Part shown: positions 1 through 12,186 of the stretch, piece after piece | Layout: each line of letters begins with the position of its first letter | Position numbering within the stretch: the stretch's first letter is position 1 | DNA from: Lactuca virosa | Taxonomy: Eukaryota; Streptophyta; Magnoliopsida; Asterales; Asteraceae | NCBI GenBank assembly: GCA_928212115.1 | Contig: CAKMRJ010003334.1 | Span: 106,206,210 to 106,270,209, forward strand | Direction of reading: 5' to 3' | Length of the DNA: 64,000 nucleotides | Made by a program: the position numbers and the translations under genes | Notes under the pieces: model-generated | Told to the model about the DNA's origin: nothing | Seen by the model: only the letters and a program-made list of their open reading frames with translations | Databases searched by the model: none

Positions 1-324
1 TTGGGATGTCATCGTCATACAGAAACATAAGCATAAACAGAACTTACATTCATTTACACTAGTGATCTACATCTCTTTTAAATCCCTCAGTGTAAAGTAG
101 CTTCATATCGACACCTGTAATACAAATAAGCTTGAGTGGGTCAGGTTGGGAAACCTGGTGAGTACATAAGGTTTTCAAACCCACAATAATTTAATTATTA
201 TGTTTTAAACATCAAACAATCAACCCAATTACCATCCCCATTATCTTCCTTACTCTTAAGGATCTACCCTAAAATCATCTATCCTGCATTCGTTCATTTC
301 GAAGCCCATTGCTTCCTGGGTTAT

Positions 325-560
325 ATGATAGGCACTAAGTCCATAGCTGCCAATTGCTTGTTCGTAAAGCACTAATTCCATAGCTGCAAAGTTCATTCAT
401 CGGGTACTAAATCCATAGCTACCGGTGTTCAGCTATAGTACTAAATCCCATAGCTACCAACGTTTATTTACAGTACTAAGTCCATAGCTACCAATGTTTA
501 TTCTATAGGCACTAAGTCCATAGCTGCCGATGTTATTTGTTAGGCACTAAGTCTAGTCTA
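325..560. repeat. Degenerate ~36-39 bp minisatellite inside LTR A
   Basis: About seven imperfect units of the form GCACTAAGTCCATAGCTGCC plus 15-19 variable bases follow one another. Sub-types differ as GGTACTAA/GGCACTAA and GCTACC/GCTGCC. The same array occurs at 4066-4305 and 7797-8035. Confidence 0.85.
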
Positions 561-1249
561 GCTGCCAATGTTCACTCATATCATCTTTCATCCTCATCAT
601 TCATCTACCCATGTTTTACCCAACATATCGTAGATATAAATACATTACATTTTAAATTATTTAAAAACACTTATAAATTGTTCATCCAGCATAGAAGCAA
701 GTATTCAAATAATATGCACACATACCACGTAATTTATATAAAATACTTCATATCTATATGTAAGATGAAAGTAACTATGCACTCACTTGAAATGTGGTGA
801 TTCCGAACTCAGACAGCGCTTCGCTTCTTAAAAAACATTTCCTTCGACGAAACCTAGTATTATTACCACTAGAGTTTAGTCTATTATTCGCCAAGACTAT
901 TAATAGTCTAGCTATTATTACTATTATATAAGCGTTAAACAATAGTTATATAACCCATAATAATAGCCCCGTACTTATTATAAGTTCCTAATAACGTTAC
1001 TATAATTAAATAAAAGCTATATTAAAAATAGCGTAGGCGTAGCTCACTTACAGCGGGTTTTTATAGAAAACCGGGCTTTGCTGGGGCAAACAAAAGCTCT
1101 TCCCTAGGCCGTTTCGGGGGCTTCCGCCTCGTGCTAGGGAGGTTCCCTAGGCTTTTCGGGGGGGTTTCGGGGCTAGAGAGAGGTTCTAGAGGAGAGTAAA
1201 GAGAAGAAAGAATGGGAAAGGTGTGAAGAAAATGAGGGTGAGAGAGGTT

Positions 1250-1259
1250 CTATTTATAG
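1250..1259 (-). promoter_or_regulatory. Putative LTR TATA box (LTR A)
   Basis: CTATAAATAG on the minus strand matches the plant TATA consensus. It recurs at the same place in the sister LTRs (4983-4992 and 8745-8754). It would drive minus-strand transcription toward the GC-rich block. Confidence 0.6.
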
Positions 1260-2046
1260 GGTGAAAAATGGCTGAACTTGGTGCCACATGTCACCATCTA
1301 GTGGCAAGACTTGGGGAGAAAGCAATGACCAAGATTGTGCCACATCATCCATTTTCGCACAGCACACTTCCGACTTCTAAAATCCGTAACTTTCACATAC
1401 GACCTCCGTTTTTGACGTTCTTTATATCCACGCGTAGGTAAAAATAAGATCTACAACTTTCATTTTGACTCCGTCGGCTAATTCTCGACCGATCTTAATT
1501 TAACAGTACGAGGAGATTATACTGTTAAATGTCCGCGTAAAATTCATAACTTCTACATACGGACCTCTTTCGTCTGTCTTTTTACCGTTGAGTTCCTATT
1601 AATGAGATCTTCATTCTCATTTAGGTCGCGTAGGCCAAAAACCGCTCGATCTAAAATTCGAGTTTCGGGCCGTGCACTGCTATGCCAAATCTTAGAAAAT
1701 TCATAACTTCCTCATACGAAGTCAGATTTGGGCGTTCTTTTTATGGACGCTCTCGGTTTAACGTATTCTACAACTTTTGTTTAGATTACTAAGGCTAAAA
1801 ATCCTCTATATATCGTAAATTCACTATTTACGTCTCCCGGTGCGTGCCGGTTTTGCCGTAAATTTCGACGGGCCATAACTTCTTTCTTCGTATAACTCGG
1901 ATTTCGGCTTCTGTATATGTACGGAACCCTTGTGAACAAGATACTATGACTTGGTTAAGATTATTCTTCTAAATAATCTTTCGTATTAAAGTCATTTTGA
2001 CACTTATCGTCTCTAAATTGACTAGCCCGGATCTACGGGCGTTACA

Positions 2047-2062
2047 ATTTATCTCCCCCTTA
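2047..2062 (-). promoter_or_regulatory. Polypurine tract, unit A
   Basis: The minus strand reads CCTAAGGGGGAGATAAAT immediately before the LTR start TGTAACGCCC. It is the plus-strand primer site for reverse transcription. Confidence 0.8.
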
Positions 2063-3548
2063 GGATGATTACATCCCGGAATCATCAACGAAACAGGGCT
2101 CACATGATGACTCCATACGTTTATCTCTTCATCCTAAGTAATAACCGTAACTTTGATGTTTCTTCGAACGATATCTAACTCTAAGACTTCCTGATTGCAG
2201 GCGTGCTCGATCTTGCACTTGCTCTCCTATCTCACGTTAGACTCCAAATTATGACCTTCAAGTCACAATCTCGGTCCTTACTGGAGACTGCTTCTTCTTC
2301 TTAACAAACTTAAGATAAGTTATTTTATTACTAAAATGGACCGATGTGTCATATTCTAATGACCTATCATCGTATGTTCCAACGCTTAGACTCAGGTCTC
2401 TTAGAGTCTTCCAGAACAGACTATGCTTTCGTTCATGTTCTAATCTCATCTTAAAAGGTAGCATTTCTAGCTACAAGCAACTTTTCACGATACCTCTACT
2501 GATCTATTTTTATTTCAATCTTCCGTCTTAAGTCAGATGCTACATCGAACTTGATTCTCTAAACCACATAACATACTCAGCGTAGTCGGACTCAATTTGA
2601 TATGACCACTAGGGTCGGAATAACAATCATCTTCATAGTCATTACCGAAACGATGGTAACGACATACTTGAATAAAACAAAATCAATTACTAGCTCCTTG
2701 GTAACCTTGTGACTTTCCCTGATCCAAGCGTGAGTCCTGTGCTTCCGGTAGTATAGGCCTCTACTACTACCATTCACACCTACTCATACTCGTCCCAAGT
2801 ATTGTCTCGCAATTCTCCAAGTCATTATCACAAAACAATTTTAACACATACAAATGTGTCCAAACAATCATATAATTTTCCCTAGACTCTACTACGACTT
2901 CTTCCATGCGTATCTTCAATCATCAATTCTGCTTCAACTCGGTTGGTGATGGAAATGTCAGACGATGGGATAACTTCATGGATTATACCAAAAATCTTTC
3001 TTTCTGCTAATCGAAAGTGTACTTCTCCGTACTAGACGTATTATTTATTGGATGCATTCTAAAGGCAAGATATCACTCTTACGATATCTTCCGATAGGTA
3101 CCATTAGTATCGTAAGCCTTCTCATTTCCTCCATTTGCTTAGTCTGCTATGAGTCCTTATCATGACATTCTATACACACAAAGCAGGCATTCGGTCTATC
3201 GAGACGAGAATATAGATAGAGGAAGATTTAGACGCGTATTCCTCCTTATTACTCCAAAAAGTTACATGCCAGTTCTAATATCGTAATTAAACGTTTAGAA
3301 ACCTGAGCACATAAAATTTCCAGATCTGGTCGGCAACAGACCATAGATCCGATCAAACGATAGCATAAAGCATCACAAATCATTTAGCACATAAAAGCAT
3401 TTTAGGCATCTTCCCTAATTAAGCTAGTGCTTGTGTCTATTCAGGTGTACTTCCTAAAATATATTAGACACACTCCTCACGATCATCGCTTAGCATTCTA
3501 AGTTTAAGTCTAGAAATAAATCCTTATTCCTAGTTCGCTTAAACTAAT

Positions 3549-3560
3549 GCTCTGATACCA
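3549..3560 (-). promoter_or_regulatory. Primer binding site, unit A
   Basis: The minus strand reads TGGTATCAGAGC two bases after the LTR end GGATGTCACA. This is the common plant PBS pairing with the 3' end of initiator Met tRNA. Confidence 0.85.
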
Positions 3561-4065
3561 ACTGTGACATCCCCATTTTCACGGCCAGAAAAAACCGATT
3601 TTGTTTATGCTTTATAAAAATCAGAGTACCTCTTTTAATAAAAATGTTGCGGAATTTGTTCCCAGAAAAACATGATAAATACGTTATCAAAGCATTTCCG
3701 AAGAAATGTATTTTTATTCCATTTTAAAACATTTGGGATGTCATCGTCAATACAGAAACATAAGCATAAACAGAACTTACATTCATTTACACTAGTGATC
3801 TACATCTCTTTTAAATCCCTCAGTGTAAAGTAGCTTCATATCGACACCTGTGATACAAATAAGCTTGAGTGGGTCAGGTTGGGAAACCTGGTGAGTACAT
3901 AGGGTTTTCAACCCACAATAATTAATTATTATGTTTAAACATCAAACAATCAACCCAATTACCCATCCCCATTATCTTCCTTACTCTTAAGGATCTACCC
4001 TAAGAATCATCTATCCTGCATTCGTTCATTTCGAAGCCCATTGCTTCCAGGGTTTATATGATAGA

Positions 4066-4305
4066 CACTAAGTCCATAGCTGCCAATGCTTGTTCGTAAA
4101 GCACTAATTCCATAGCTGCTAAAGTTCATTCATCGGGTACTAAATCCATAGCTACCGGTGTTCAGCTAATAGGTACTAAATCCATAGCTACCAACGTTTA
4201 TTTAACAGGTACTAAGTGCATAGCTACCAATGTTTATTCTATAGGCACTAAGTCCATAGCTGCCGATGTTATTTGTTAGCCACTAAGTCTATAGCTGCCA
4301 ATGTT
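4066..4305. repeat. Degenerate minisatellite inside LTR B
   Basis: Seven imperfect ~36-39 bp units, colinear with the array at 325-560. Each carries the CATAGCT core. Confidence 0.85.
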
Positions 4306-4982
4306 CACTCGTATCATCTTTCATCTCTCATCATTCATCTACCCATGTTTTACCCAACATATTCATAGATATAAAATACATATACATTTTAAATTATTTA
4401 AAACATGTATAAAATTGTTCATCCAGCATAGAAAGCAAGTATTCAAATAATATGCACACATACCACGTAATTTATATAAAATACTTCATATCTATGTGTA
4501 AGATGAAAGTAACTATGCACTCACTTGAAAAGGTGGTGATTCCGAACTCAGACAGCGCTTCGCTTCTTAAAAAAACAATTTCCTTCGACGAAACCTAGTA
4601 TTATTACCACTAGAGTTTAGTCTATTATTCGCCAAGACTAATTAATAGTCTAGCTATTATTACTATTATATAAGCGTTAAACAATAGTTATATAACCCAT
4701 AATAATAGCCCGAGTACTTATTATAAGTTCCTAATAACGTTACTATAATTAAATAAAAGCTATATTAAAAATAGCGTAGGCGTAGCTCACTTACAGCGGG
4801 TTTTATAGAAAACCGGGCTTTGCTTGGAGCAGCGTTCCCTAGGCTTTTCGGGGCTTCCGCCTCGTGCTAGGGAGGTTCCCTAGGCTTTTCGGGGGGTTTC
4901 GGGGCTAGAGAGAGGTTCTAGAGTGAGAGTAAAGAGAAGAAAGAATGGGAAAGGTGTGAAGAAAATGAGGGTGAGAGATGTT

Positions 4983-4992
4983 CTATTTATAG
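4983..4992 (-). promoter_or_regulatory. Putative LTR TATA box (LTR B)
   Basis: CTATAAATAG on the minus strand, at the same position as in LTR A and LTR C. Confidence 0.6.
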
Positions 4993-5781
4993 GGTGAAAA
5001 ATGGCTGAACTTGGTGCCACATGTCACCATCTAGTGGCAAGACTTGGGGAGAAAGCAATGGCCAAGATTGTGCCACATCATCCATTTTCGCACAGCACAC
5101 TTCCGACTTCTAAAATCCGTAACTTTCACATACGACCTCCGTTTTTGACGTTCTTTATATCCACGCGTAGGTAAAAATAAGATCTACAACTTTCATTTTG
5201 ACTCCGTCGGCTAATTCTCGACCGATCTTAAATTTAACAGTACGAGGAGATTATACTGTTAAATGTCCGCGTAAAATTCATAACTTCTACATACGGACTC
5301 TGTTTTCGTCTGTCTTTTTACCGTTGAGTTCCTATTAATGAGATCTTCATGTCTCCTTTAGGTCACGTAGGCCAAAAACCGCTCGATCTAAAATTCGAGT
5401 TTCGGGCCGTGCACTGCTATGCCAAATCTTAGAAAATTCATAACTTCCTCATACGAAGTCAGATTTGGGCGTTCTTTTTATGGACGCTCTCGGTTTAACA
5501 TATTCTACGACTTTTGTTTAGATTACTAAGGCCAAAAAGTCCTCTATCGTAAATTCACTATTTACGTCTCCCGGTGCCGTGCCGGTTTTGCCGTAAAATT
5601 TTCGACGGGCCATAACTTCTTCGTTATAACTCGGATTTCGGCATTCTGTATATGTACGGAACCCTTGTAACATATACTATGACTTGGTTAAGATTATTCA
5701 TTCTAAATAATCTTCTATTAAAAAGTCATTTTTGACACTTATCGTCTCGAAATTGAGTAGCCCGGATCTACGGGCGTTACA

Positions 5782-7294
5782 ATTATCTCCCCCTTAGGAT
5801 GATTACGTCCCGGAATCATCAACGAAACAGGGCTCACATGATGACTCCATACGTTATCTCTTCATCCTAAGTAATAACCGTAACTTTGATGTTTCTTCGA
5901 ACGAATATCTAACTCTAAGACTTCCTGATTGCAGGCGGTGCTCGATCTTGCACTTGCTCCCTATCTCACATTAGACTCCAAATTATGACCTTCAAGTCAC
6001 AATCTCGGTCCTTACTGGAGACTGCTTCTTCTTCTTAACAAACTTAAGATAAGTTATTTTATTACTAAAATGGACCGATGTGTCATATTCTAATGACTTA
6101 TCATCGTATGTTCCCACGCTTAGACTCAGGTCTCTTAGAGTCTTCCAGAACAGACTATGCTTTCGTTCATGTTCTAATCTCATCTTAAAAGGTAGCATTT
6201 CTAGCTACAAGCAACTTTTCGCGATACCTCTACTGATCTATTTTTATTTCAATCTTCCGTCTTAAGTCAGATGCTACATCGAACTTGATTCTTTAAACCA
6301 CATAACATACTCAGCGTAGTCGGACTCAATTTGATATGACCACTAGGGTCGGAATAACAATCATCTTCATAGTCATTACCGAAACGATGGTAACGACATA
6401 CTTGAATAAAACGAAATCAATTACTAGCTCCTTGGTAACCTTGTGACTTTCCCTGATCCAAGCGTGAGTCCTGTGCTTCCGGTAGTATAGGCCTCTACTA
6501 CCATTCACACCTACTCATACTCGTCCCAAGTATTGTCTCGCAATTCTCCAAGTCATTATCACAAAAACAATTTTAACACATACAAATGTGTCCAAACAAT
6601 CATATAATTTTCCCTAGACTCTACTACGACTTCTTCCATGCGTATCTTCAATCATCAATTCTGCTTCAACTCGATTGGTGATGGAAATGTCAGACGATGG
6701 GATAACTTCATGGATTCTACCAAAAATCTTTCTTTCTGCTAATCGAAAGTGTACTTCTCCCGTACTAGACGTATTATTTATTGGATGCATTCTAAAGGTA
6801 AGATATCACTCTTACGATATCTTCCGATAGGTACCATTTAGTATCGTAAGCCTTCTCATTTCCTCCATTTGCTTAGTCTGCTATGAGTCCTTATCATGAC
6901 ATTCTATACACCAAAGCAGGCATTCGGTCTATCGAGACGAGAATATAGATAGAGGAAGATTTAGACGCGTATTCCTCCGTATTACTCCAAAAAGTTACAT
7001 GCCAGTTCTAATATCGTAATTAAACGTTTAGAAACCTGAGCACATAAAATTTCCAGATCTGGTCGGCAACAGACCATAGATCCGATCAAACGATAGCATA
7101 AAGCATCACAAATCATTTAGCACATAAAAGCATTTAGGCATCTTCCCTAATTAAGCTAGTGCTTGTGTCTATTCAGGTGTACTTCCTAAAATATATTAGA
7201 CACACTCCTCACGATCATCGCTTAGCATTCTAAGTTTAAGTCTAGAAATAAATCCTTATTCCTAGTTCGCTTAAACTAATGCTCTGATACCAAC
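5782..7294 (-). mobile_element. Non-coding internal domain B of LARD-like element
   Basis: These 1,513 bp are almost identical to 2047-3562, with a PPT at 5782-5795 and a PBS at 7281-7292 on the minus strand. The short sense frames recur at 5992-6198, one residue different from its counterpart, and at 6326-6508, one residue shorter. The period from LTR B to LTR C is 3,732 bp. No protease, RT or integrase motif is visible in any frame. Confidence 0.84.
7281..7292 (-). promoter_or_regulatory. Primer binding site, unit B
   Basis: TGGTATCAGAGC on the minus strand, two bases from the end of LTR C. Confidence 0.85.
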
Positions 7295-7796
7295 TGTGAC
7301 ATCCCCATTTTTCACGGCCAGAAAAAACCGATTTTGTTTATGCTTTATAAAAATCAGAGTACCTCTTTTAATAAAAATGTTGCGGAATTTGTTCCCAGAA
7401 AAACATGATAAATACGTTATCAAAGCATTTCCGAAGAAATGTATTTTTATCCATTTTAAAACATTTGGGATGTCATCGTCAATACAGAAACATAAGCATA
7501 AACAGAACTTACATTCATTTACACTAGTGATCTACATCTCTTTTAAATCCCTCAGTGTAAAGTAGCTTCATATCGACACCTGTGATACAAATAAGCTTGA
7601 GTGGGTCAGGTTGGGAAACCTGGTGAGTACATAGGGTTTTCAACCCACAATAATTTAATTATTATGTTTAAACATCAAACAATCAACCCAATTACCCATC
7701 TCCATTATCTTCCTTACTCTTAAGGATCTACCCTAAGAATCATCTATCCTGCATTCGTTCATTTCGAAGCCCATTGCTTCCTGGGTTTATATGATA

Positions 7797-8035
7797 GGCA
7801 CTAAGTCCATAGCTGCCAATGCTTGTTCGTAAAGCACTAATTCCATAGCTGCTAAAGTTCATTCATCGGGTACTAAATCCATAGCTACCGATGTTCAGCT
7901 AATAGGTACTAAATCCATAGCTACCAACGTTTATTTAACAGGTACTAAGTGCATAGCTACCAATGTTTATTCTATAGGCACTAAGTCCATAGCTGTCGAT
8001 GTTATTTGTTAGACACTAAGTCTATAGCTGCCAAT
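7797..8035. repeat. Degenerate minisatellite inside LTR C
   Basis: Seven imperfect ~36-39 bp units with the CATAGCT core, as in the two sister LTRs. Confidence 0.85.
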
Positions 8036-8744
8036 GTTCACTCATATCATCTTTCATCTCTCATCATTCATCTACCCATGTTTTACCCAACATATTCGTA
8101 GATATAAAATACATATACATTTTAAATTATTTAAAACATGTATAAAATTGTTCATCCAGCATAAAAAGCAAGTATTCAAATAATATGCACACATACCACG
8201 TAATTTATATAAAATACTTCATATCTATGTGTAAGATGAAAGTAACTATGCACTCACTTGAAAAGGTGGTGATTCCGAACTCAGACAGCGCTTCGCTTCT
8301 TAAAAAACAATTTCCTTCGACGAAACCTAGTATTATTACCACTAGAGTTTAGTCTATTATTCACAAAGACTAATTAATAGTCTAGCTATTATTACTATTA
8401 TATAAGCGTTAAACAATACTTATATAACCCATAATAATAGCCCAAGTACTTATTATAAGTTCGTAATAACGATACTATAATTAAATAAAAGTTATATTAA
8501 AAATAGCGTAGGCGTAGCTCACTTACAGCGGGTTTTATAGAAAACCGGGCTTTGCTTGGAGCAGCGTTCCCGAGCCGAAAAGCTCTTCTTCTCGGAGCCG
8601 TCGAGCACTTCGGGGCTTTCGCCTCGTGCTAGGGAGGTTCCCTAGGCTTTTCGGGGGGTTTCGGGGCTAGAGAGAGGTTCTAGAGTGAGAGTAAAGAGAA
8701 GAAAGAATGGGAAAGGTGTGAAGAAAATGAGGGTGTGAGAGGTT

Positions 8745-8754
8745 CTATTTATAG
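8745..8754 (-). promoter_or_regulatory. Putative LTR TATA box (LTR C)
   Basis: CTATAAATAG on the minus strand. As the 5' LTR of the array, this is the copy placed to transcribe the units. Confidence 0.6.
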
Positions 8755-9543
8755 GGTGAAAAATGGCTGAACTTGGTGCCACATGTCACCATCTAGTGGC
8801 AAGACTTGGGGAGAAAGCAATGGCCAAGATTGTGCCACATCACCCATTTTCGCACAGCACACTTCCGACTTCTAAAATCCGTAACTTTCACATACGACCT
8901 CCGTTTTTTGACGTTCTTTATATCCACGCGTAGGTAAAAATAAGATCTACAACTTTCATTTTGACTCCGTCGGCTAATTCTCGACCGATCTTAAATTTAA
9001 CAGTACGAGGAGATTATACTGTTAAATGTCCGCGTAAAATTCATAACTTCTACATACGGACTCCGTTTTCTTCTGTCTTTTTACCGTTGAGTTCCTATTA
9101 ATGAGATCTTCAATTCTCCTTTAGGTCGCGTAGGCCAAAAACCGCTCGATCTAAAATTTGAGTTTCGGGCCGTGCACTACTATGCCAAATCTTAGAAAAT
9201 TTATAACTTCCTCATACGAAGTCAGATTTGGGCGTTCTTTTTATGGACGCTCTCGGTTTAACATATTCTACGACTTTCGTTTAGATTACTAAGGCCAAAA
9301 AGTCCTCTATCGTAAATTCACTATTTACGTCTCCCGGTGCCGTGCCGGTTTTGCCGTAAAACTTCGACGGGCCATAACTTCTTCGTTATAACTCGGATTT
9401 CGGCATTCTGTATATGTACGGAACCCTTGTAACATATACTATGACTTGGTTAAGATTATTCATTCTAAATAATCTTCTATTAAAAAGTCATTTTTGACAC
9501 TTATTGTCTCTAAATTCACTAGCACGGATCTTCGGGCGTTACA

Positions 9544-10272
9544 TATACTACCAGAAGCAGAGGACTCACACTTGGATCAGGGAAAGTCACAAGGTTACCA
9601 AGGCGTTAGTAATTGATTTTGTTCATGTCTGTCATTACCATTGTTTCGGTAATGACAGAGAAGATGATTGTTATTCCAACCCTAGTGTCATATCAAATCG
9701 AGTCCGACTAAGATGAGTATGTTACGTGGTTCAGAGAACCAAGTTCGATGCAACATCCGACTTAAGCCAGAAGATTGAAGTGAAAGATAATCGAAGCGAT
9801 CAATAGAAGTATCGCGATCATTGTTAAAGTCAGAAGCTTATAGCTAGAAGTGCTACATGATAGAATGTGATTATATCACATTAGAACATGAAGGCAGGTG
9901 TCTTCCATTATGGAATCTGACTCAAAAAGACCTGAGTGTAAGCATTGCATCATATGATGAGAGGTCATTAGAACATGACCCATCAATCTGTTACGATAAT
10001 CAAAGTAAAGTCTATATAAGAAGGAGCAGGAGTCTCCAATAAGGATCGAGATTGTAACTCGAAGGTTACAACTGAAAGTCTAACATAGTGTGAAGAGCGG
10101 GTGCAAGATTGAGCACCGCCTGCAGTTAAGAAGTCCAAGAGTTAGATACTCATTCGAAGGAACATAGAAGTTACGGTTATTACTTAGGATGAAGAGATAA
10201 TGTATGGAGTCATTATACAAGCCCTGTTTTGTTGATGATTCTGGGACGTAATCATCCTAAGGGGGAGATAAT
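9544..10272 (+). mobile_element. 3' part of internal domain of an inverted, diverged relative
   Basis: From 9544 the sequence is the diverged reverse complement of about 2047-2760. It ends in a plus-strand PPT (AAGGGGGAGATAAT) right before an LTR at 10273. Its two sense frames (about 9540-9716 and 9857-10042) are counterparts of the small frames in the tandem units; for example both read TLEHE/RLEHE followed by DLS and SLEHD/SLEYD. The 5' part of this element lies beyond the left window edge, because the minus-strand tandem is inserted into it. Identity to the tandem units is clearly lower than among the units themselves. Confidence 0.78.
10258..10272 (+). promoter_or_regulatory. Polypurine tract of the inverted relative
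   Basis: AAGGGGGAGATAAT lies directly before the LTR start TGTAACGCCC at 10273. Confidence 0.8.
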
Positions 10273-11076
10273 TGTAACGCCCACAGATTCAGGCTAGTCA
10301 ATTCATAGACAATAAGCGTCAAAAATGACATTTCGATAGAAGATTATTTAGAATAAATAGTCTTAATCAAGTTATAGTATATGTCACAAGGGTTCTGTAC
10401 ATATAAAGAACGCCGAAATCCGAGTTATAACAAAGAAGTTATGACCTGTCGAAGTTTAACGACAAAACTGACACGACACCGGGAATCGTAAAAGAAATGA
10501 GTTTGCAATAAAATACTTTTTAGCCTTAGCGATCTGAACAAAAGTCGTAGTATATGTTAAACCGAGAGCGTGCATAAAAAGAACGTCCAAATCTGACTTC
10601 GTATGAAGAAGTTATGATTTTTCCAAGATTTAGCATAGTGGTACACAGCCCAGAATTGGAATTTTAGATCGACCGATTTAGCCGACACAATCTAAACTAG
10701 AATTGAAGATCTCGTTAATAAGAACTCAACTATATAAAGACATACAAAAACGGACGTCGGATGACAAAGTTATGAATTTTTAACGGACTTTACCTGTCCA
10801 TGCCTGTTAAAATATATATAAAAGTCAAAATTAGCCGACGGAGTCTAACCGAAAGTTGTAGAGTACGTCACCACCTACGCATGGATATAAAGAATGTCAA
10901 AAATGGAGCTCGTATGTAAAAATTACGGAATTTAGAATTCGGGAGGGTGCTGATGCGAAGAAGGTGACGTGGCCGAATCTGGACCCTTGTTTGCACACCA
11001 GGGCCTTGCATCCGGAGGCGACACGTGCCCCCTCGTACGTGCAGCGTACCTCCGAGGAAAGCCCAACGTAACCGAA

Positions 11077-11088
11077 GATATAAATACC
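11077..11088 (+). promoter_or_regulatory. Putative LTR TATA box
   Basis: GATATAAATACC occupies the position matching the TATA box of LTRs A-C, upstream of the GC-rich block. Confidence 0.55.
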
Positions 11089-11877
11089 ATGCGAGGCTCA
11101 CTCCAATTCCTCAGACCTTATCCCATCTCTCTCTCTCTAAATTCTCTCTAAACCTCTCCCAACCCTTAGTACTTCCCAAGTGCTAAGAGGCGAGTCCCGG
11201 AGCGCCAGAAGGCTCCGAGAAGAAGAGCTTTTCGGCTTGGAAGTTCTGCCCCCGCAGAGCCCGGTTCCCAGCCAAACCTCCCGGTAAGTGAGTTATGCTT
11301 ACCCTACTTTAAGTATAGCTTATGTTTAAGTTCAATATCATTATTATGAACTTATAAACAATAAATTTATTATAAAATATAATATACAAAGTGTTATTAT
11401 AATATCTTTTAACTACTCGCGGTACGGGGAATCTGGTTTGAAGGGTCGTATAGGGTTGTTGGATTTCAGAAGTGCTATAATGTCAAAATGGTCCTGTCCT
11501 CCGGTTTTCATGTATGGCCTCTGTCATAGTGGTTGAAAAGTATTATTTAACAATTATAAAACAATGTCTCTCGTAAATATTCGCTATAAATATTAGACTA
11601 AAACCTAGCGGTAAAGATACTAGGTTTCACCGAAGGAAAATAGATTTGTTAGAAGCGAAGCGCTGCCCGAGTTTGGAATCATCACTTTAACAAGTGAGTG
11701 CATAGTTACTTTCATCTTACACATAGATATGCAGTATTTAATATAAATTACGTGCTATGTGTTCATATTATATGTGTTCTTGATATCTATGTTGGATGAA
11801 CAAAATATACTTGTTTTATTCGATTTAAACTATATACGTATTTTATACATATAATTATGATGGGTAAAGATAGGTAG

Positions 11878-11980
11878 ATTGAATATGAGATGAGATGAGA
11901 GATGAAAGATGAGATGAATTATGAGAGATGAAAGATGATATAGATGATGAGAGGTGAAAGATGATGAGAAGCGATGACCC
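11878..11980 (+). repeat. Expanded GATGAGA-type purine microsatellite
   Basis: Irregular GATGAGAT/GATGAAAGAT units. The corresponding stretch in LTRs A-C is only about 30 bp, so the tract expanded in this copy. Confidence 0.7.
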
Positions 11981-12186
11981 AAGAGATGACCCAAGCGATG
12001 GCCCAGTCATCTAGCAGAGTATATATGACAACCACAAACTATTCTAGACAGTCTAGTGGAACATTAGCAGGCTCGCAACCTGTAGGTGTTGTGAACGATA
12101 TGTTCATCAGATGTTCTCTAAAAAACCCATTGACATGTATTATGGGTGGACTCCTTAATAATACTGTCAATAAAAGAGATAAACCC

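Larger units (their letters stand above)
1..2046 (-). repeat. LTR A of LARD-like tandem (3' LTR, cut by window edge)
   Basis: On the minus strand this LTR begins TGTAACGCCC at 2046 and runs left out of the window. It is colinear with the complete copies at 3563-5781 and 7295-9543, differing by scattered substitutions and small indels. A polypurine tract lies just outside its start at 2047-2062, which makes it the 3' LTR of the minus-strand unit. It holds a TATA box (1250-1259), a GC-rich variable block (about 1080-1170) and a degenerate minisatellite (about 325-560). I see no coding capacity. The chromovirus-like lineage is inferred from the PBS type and the LTR ends. Confidence 0.88.
2047..3562 (-). 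mobile_element. Non-coding internal domain A of LARD-like element
   Basis: These 1,516 bp lie between two minus-strand LTRs. Reading on the minus strand, the PBS (3549-3560) is two bases from the LTR, then come about 1.5 kb without gag or pol, then the PPT (2047-2062). Two short sense frames, 2258-2464 (68 codons) and 2592-2777 (61 codons), recur almost unchanged in internal domain B and in diverged form in the inverted relative at 9544-10272. I do not recognise their products. The domain is far too short for a complete gypsy or copia polyprotein, so any copying would need proteins supplied by another element. Confidence 0.82.
3563..5781 (-). repeat. LTR B, shared central LTR of the tandem
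   Basis: This complete 2,219 bp LTR runs TGTAACGCCC...GGATGTCACA on the minus strand. It has a PBS on its left (unit A) and a PPT on its right (unit B), so it serves as 5' LTR for one unit and 3' LTR for the next. It contains the minisatellite (4066-4305), a TATA box (4983-4992) and a GC-rich block (about 4815-4900) that is shorter than in LTR A or C. No five-base duplication separates it from the internal domains, so it is part of a tandem and not a separate insertion. Confidence 0.9.
7295..9543 (-). repeat. LTR C, 5' LTR of the minus-strand tandem
   Basis: This complete 2,249 bp LTR runs TGTAACGCCC...GGATGTCACA on the minus strand. It carries the minisatellite (7797-8035), a TATA box (8745-8754) and a distinct version of the GC-rich block (about 8555-8640). 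Its right border at 9543 abuts sequence that is the reverse complement of the same family's internal domain, with no PPT between. It is therefore the outer end of the array, inserted into an older relative. The matching duplication should lie left of the window, where tatac would be expected. Confidence 0.9.

Noticed and set aside
325..560. Regularly spaced repeats that superficially look like a CRISPR array
   Set aside because: Units are imperfect, vary in length, lack conserved repeats with unique spacers and sit inside a plant LTR; the same array recurs in three LTRs.
1..9543. Satellite DNA with a 3.7 kb period
   Set aside because: Each unit has LTR ends, PBS and PPT, so it is a retrotransposon tandem, not a satellite.
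10868..11151. Frames of 60-77 codons on both strands near the GC-rich block
   Set aside because: They fall in the promoter and leader portion of an LTR and are not conserved in the sister LTRs.
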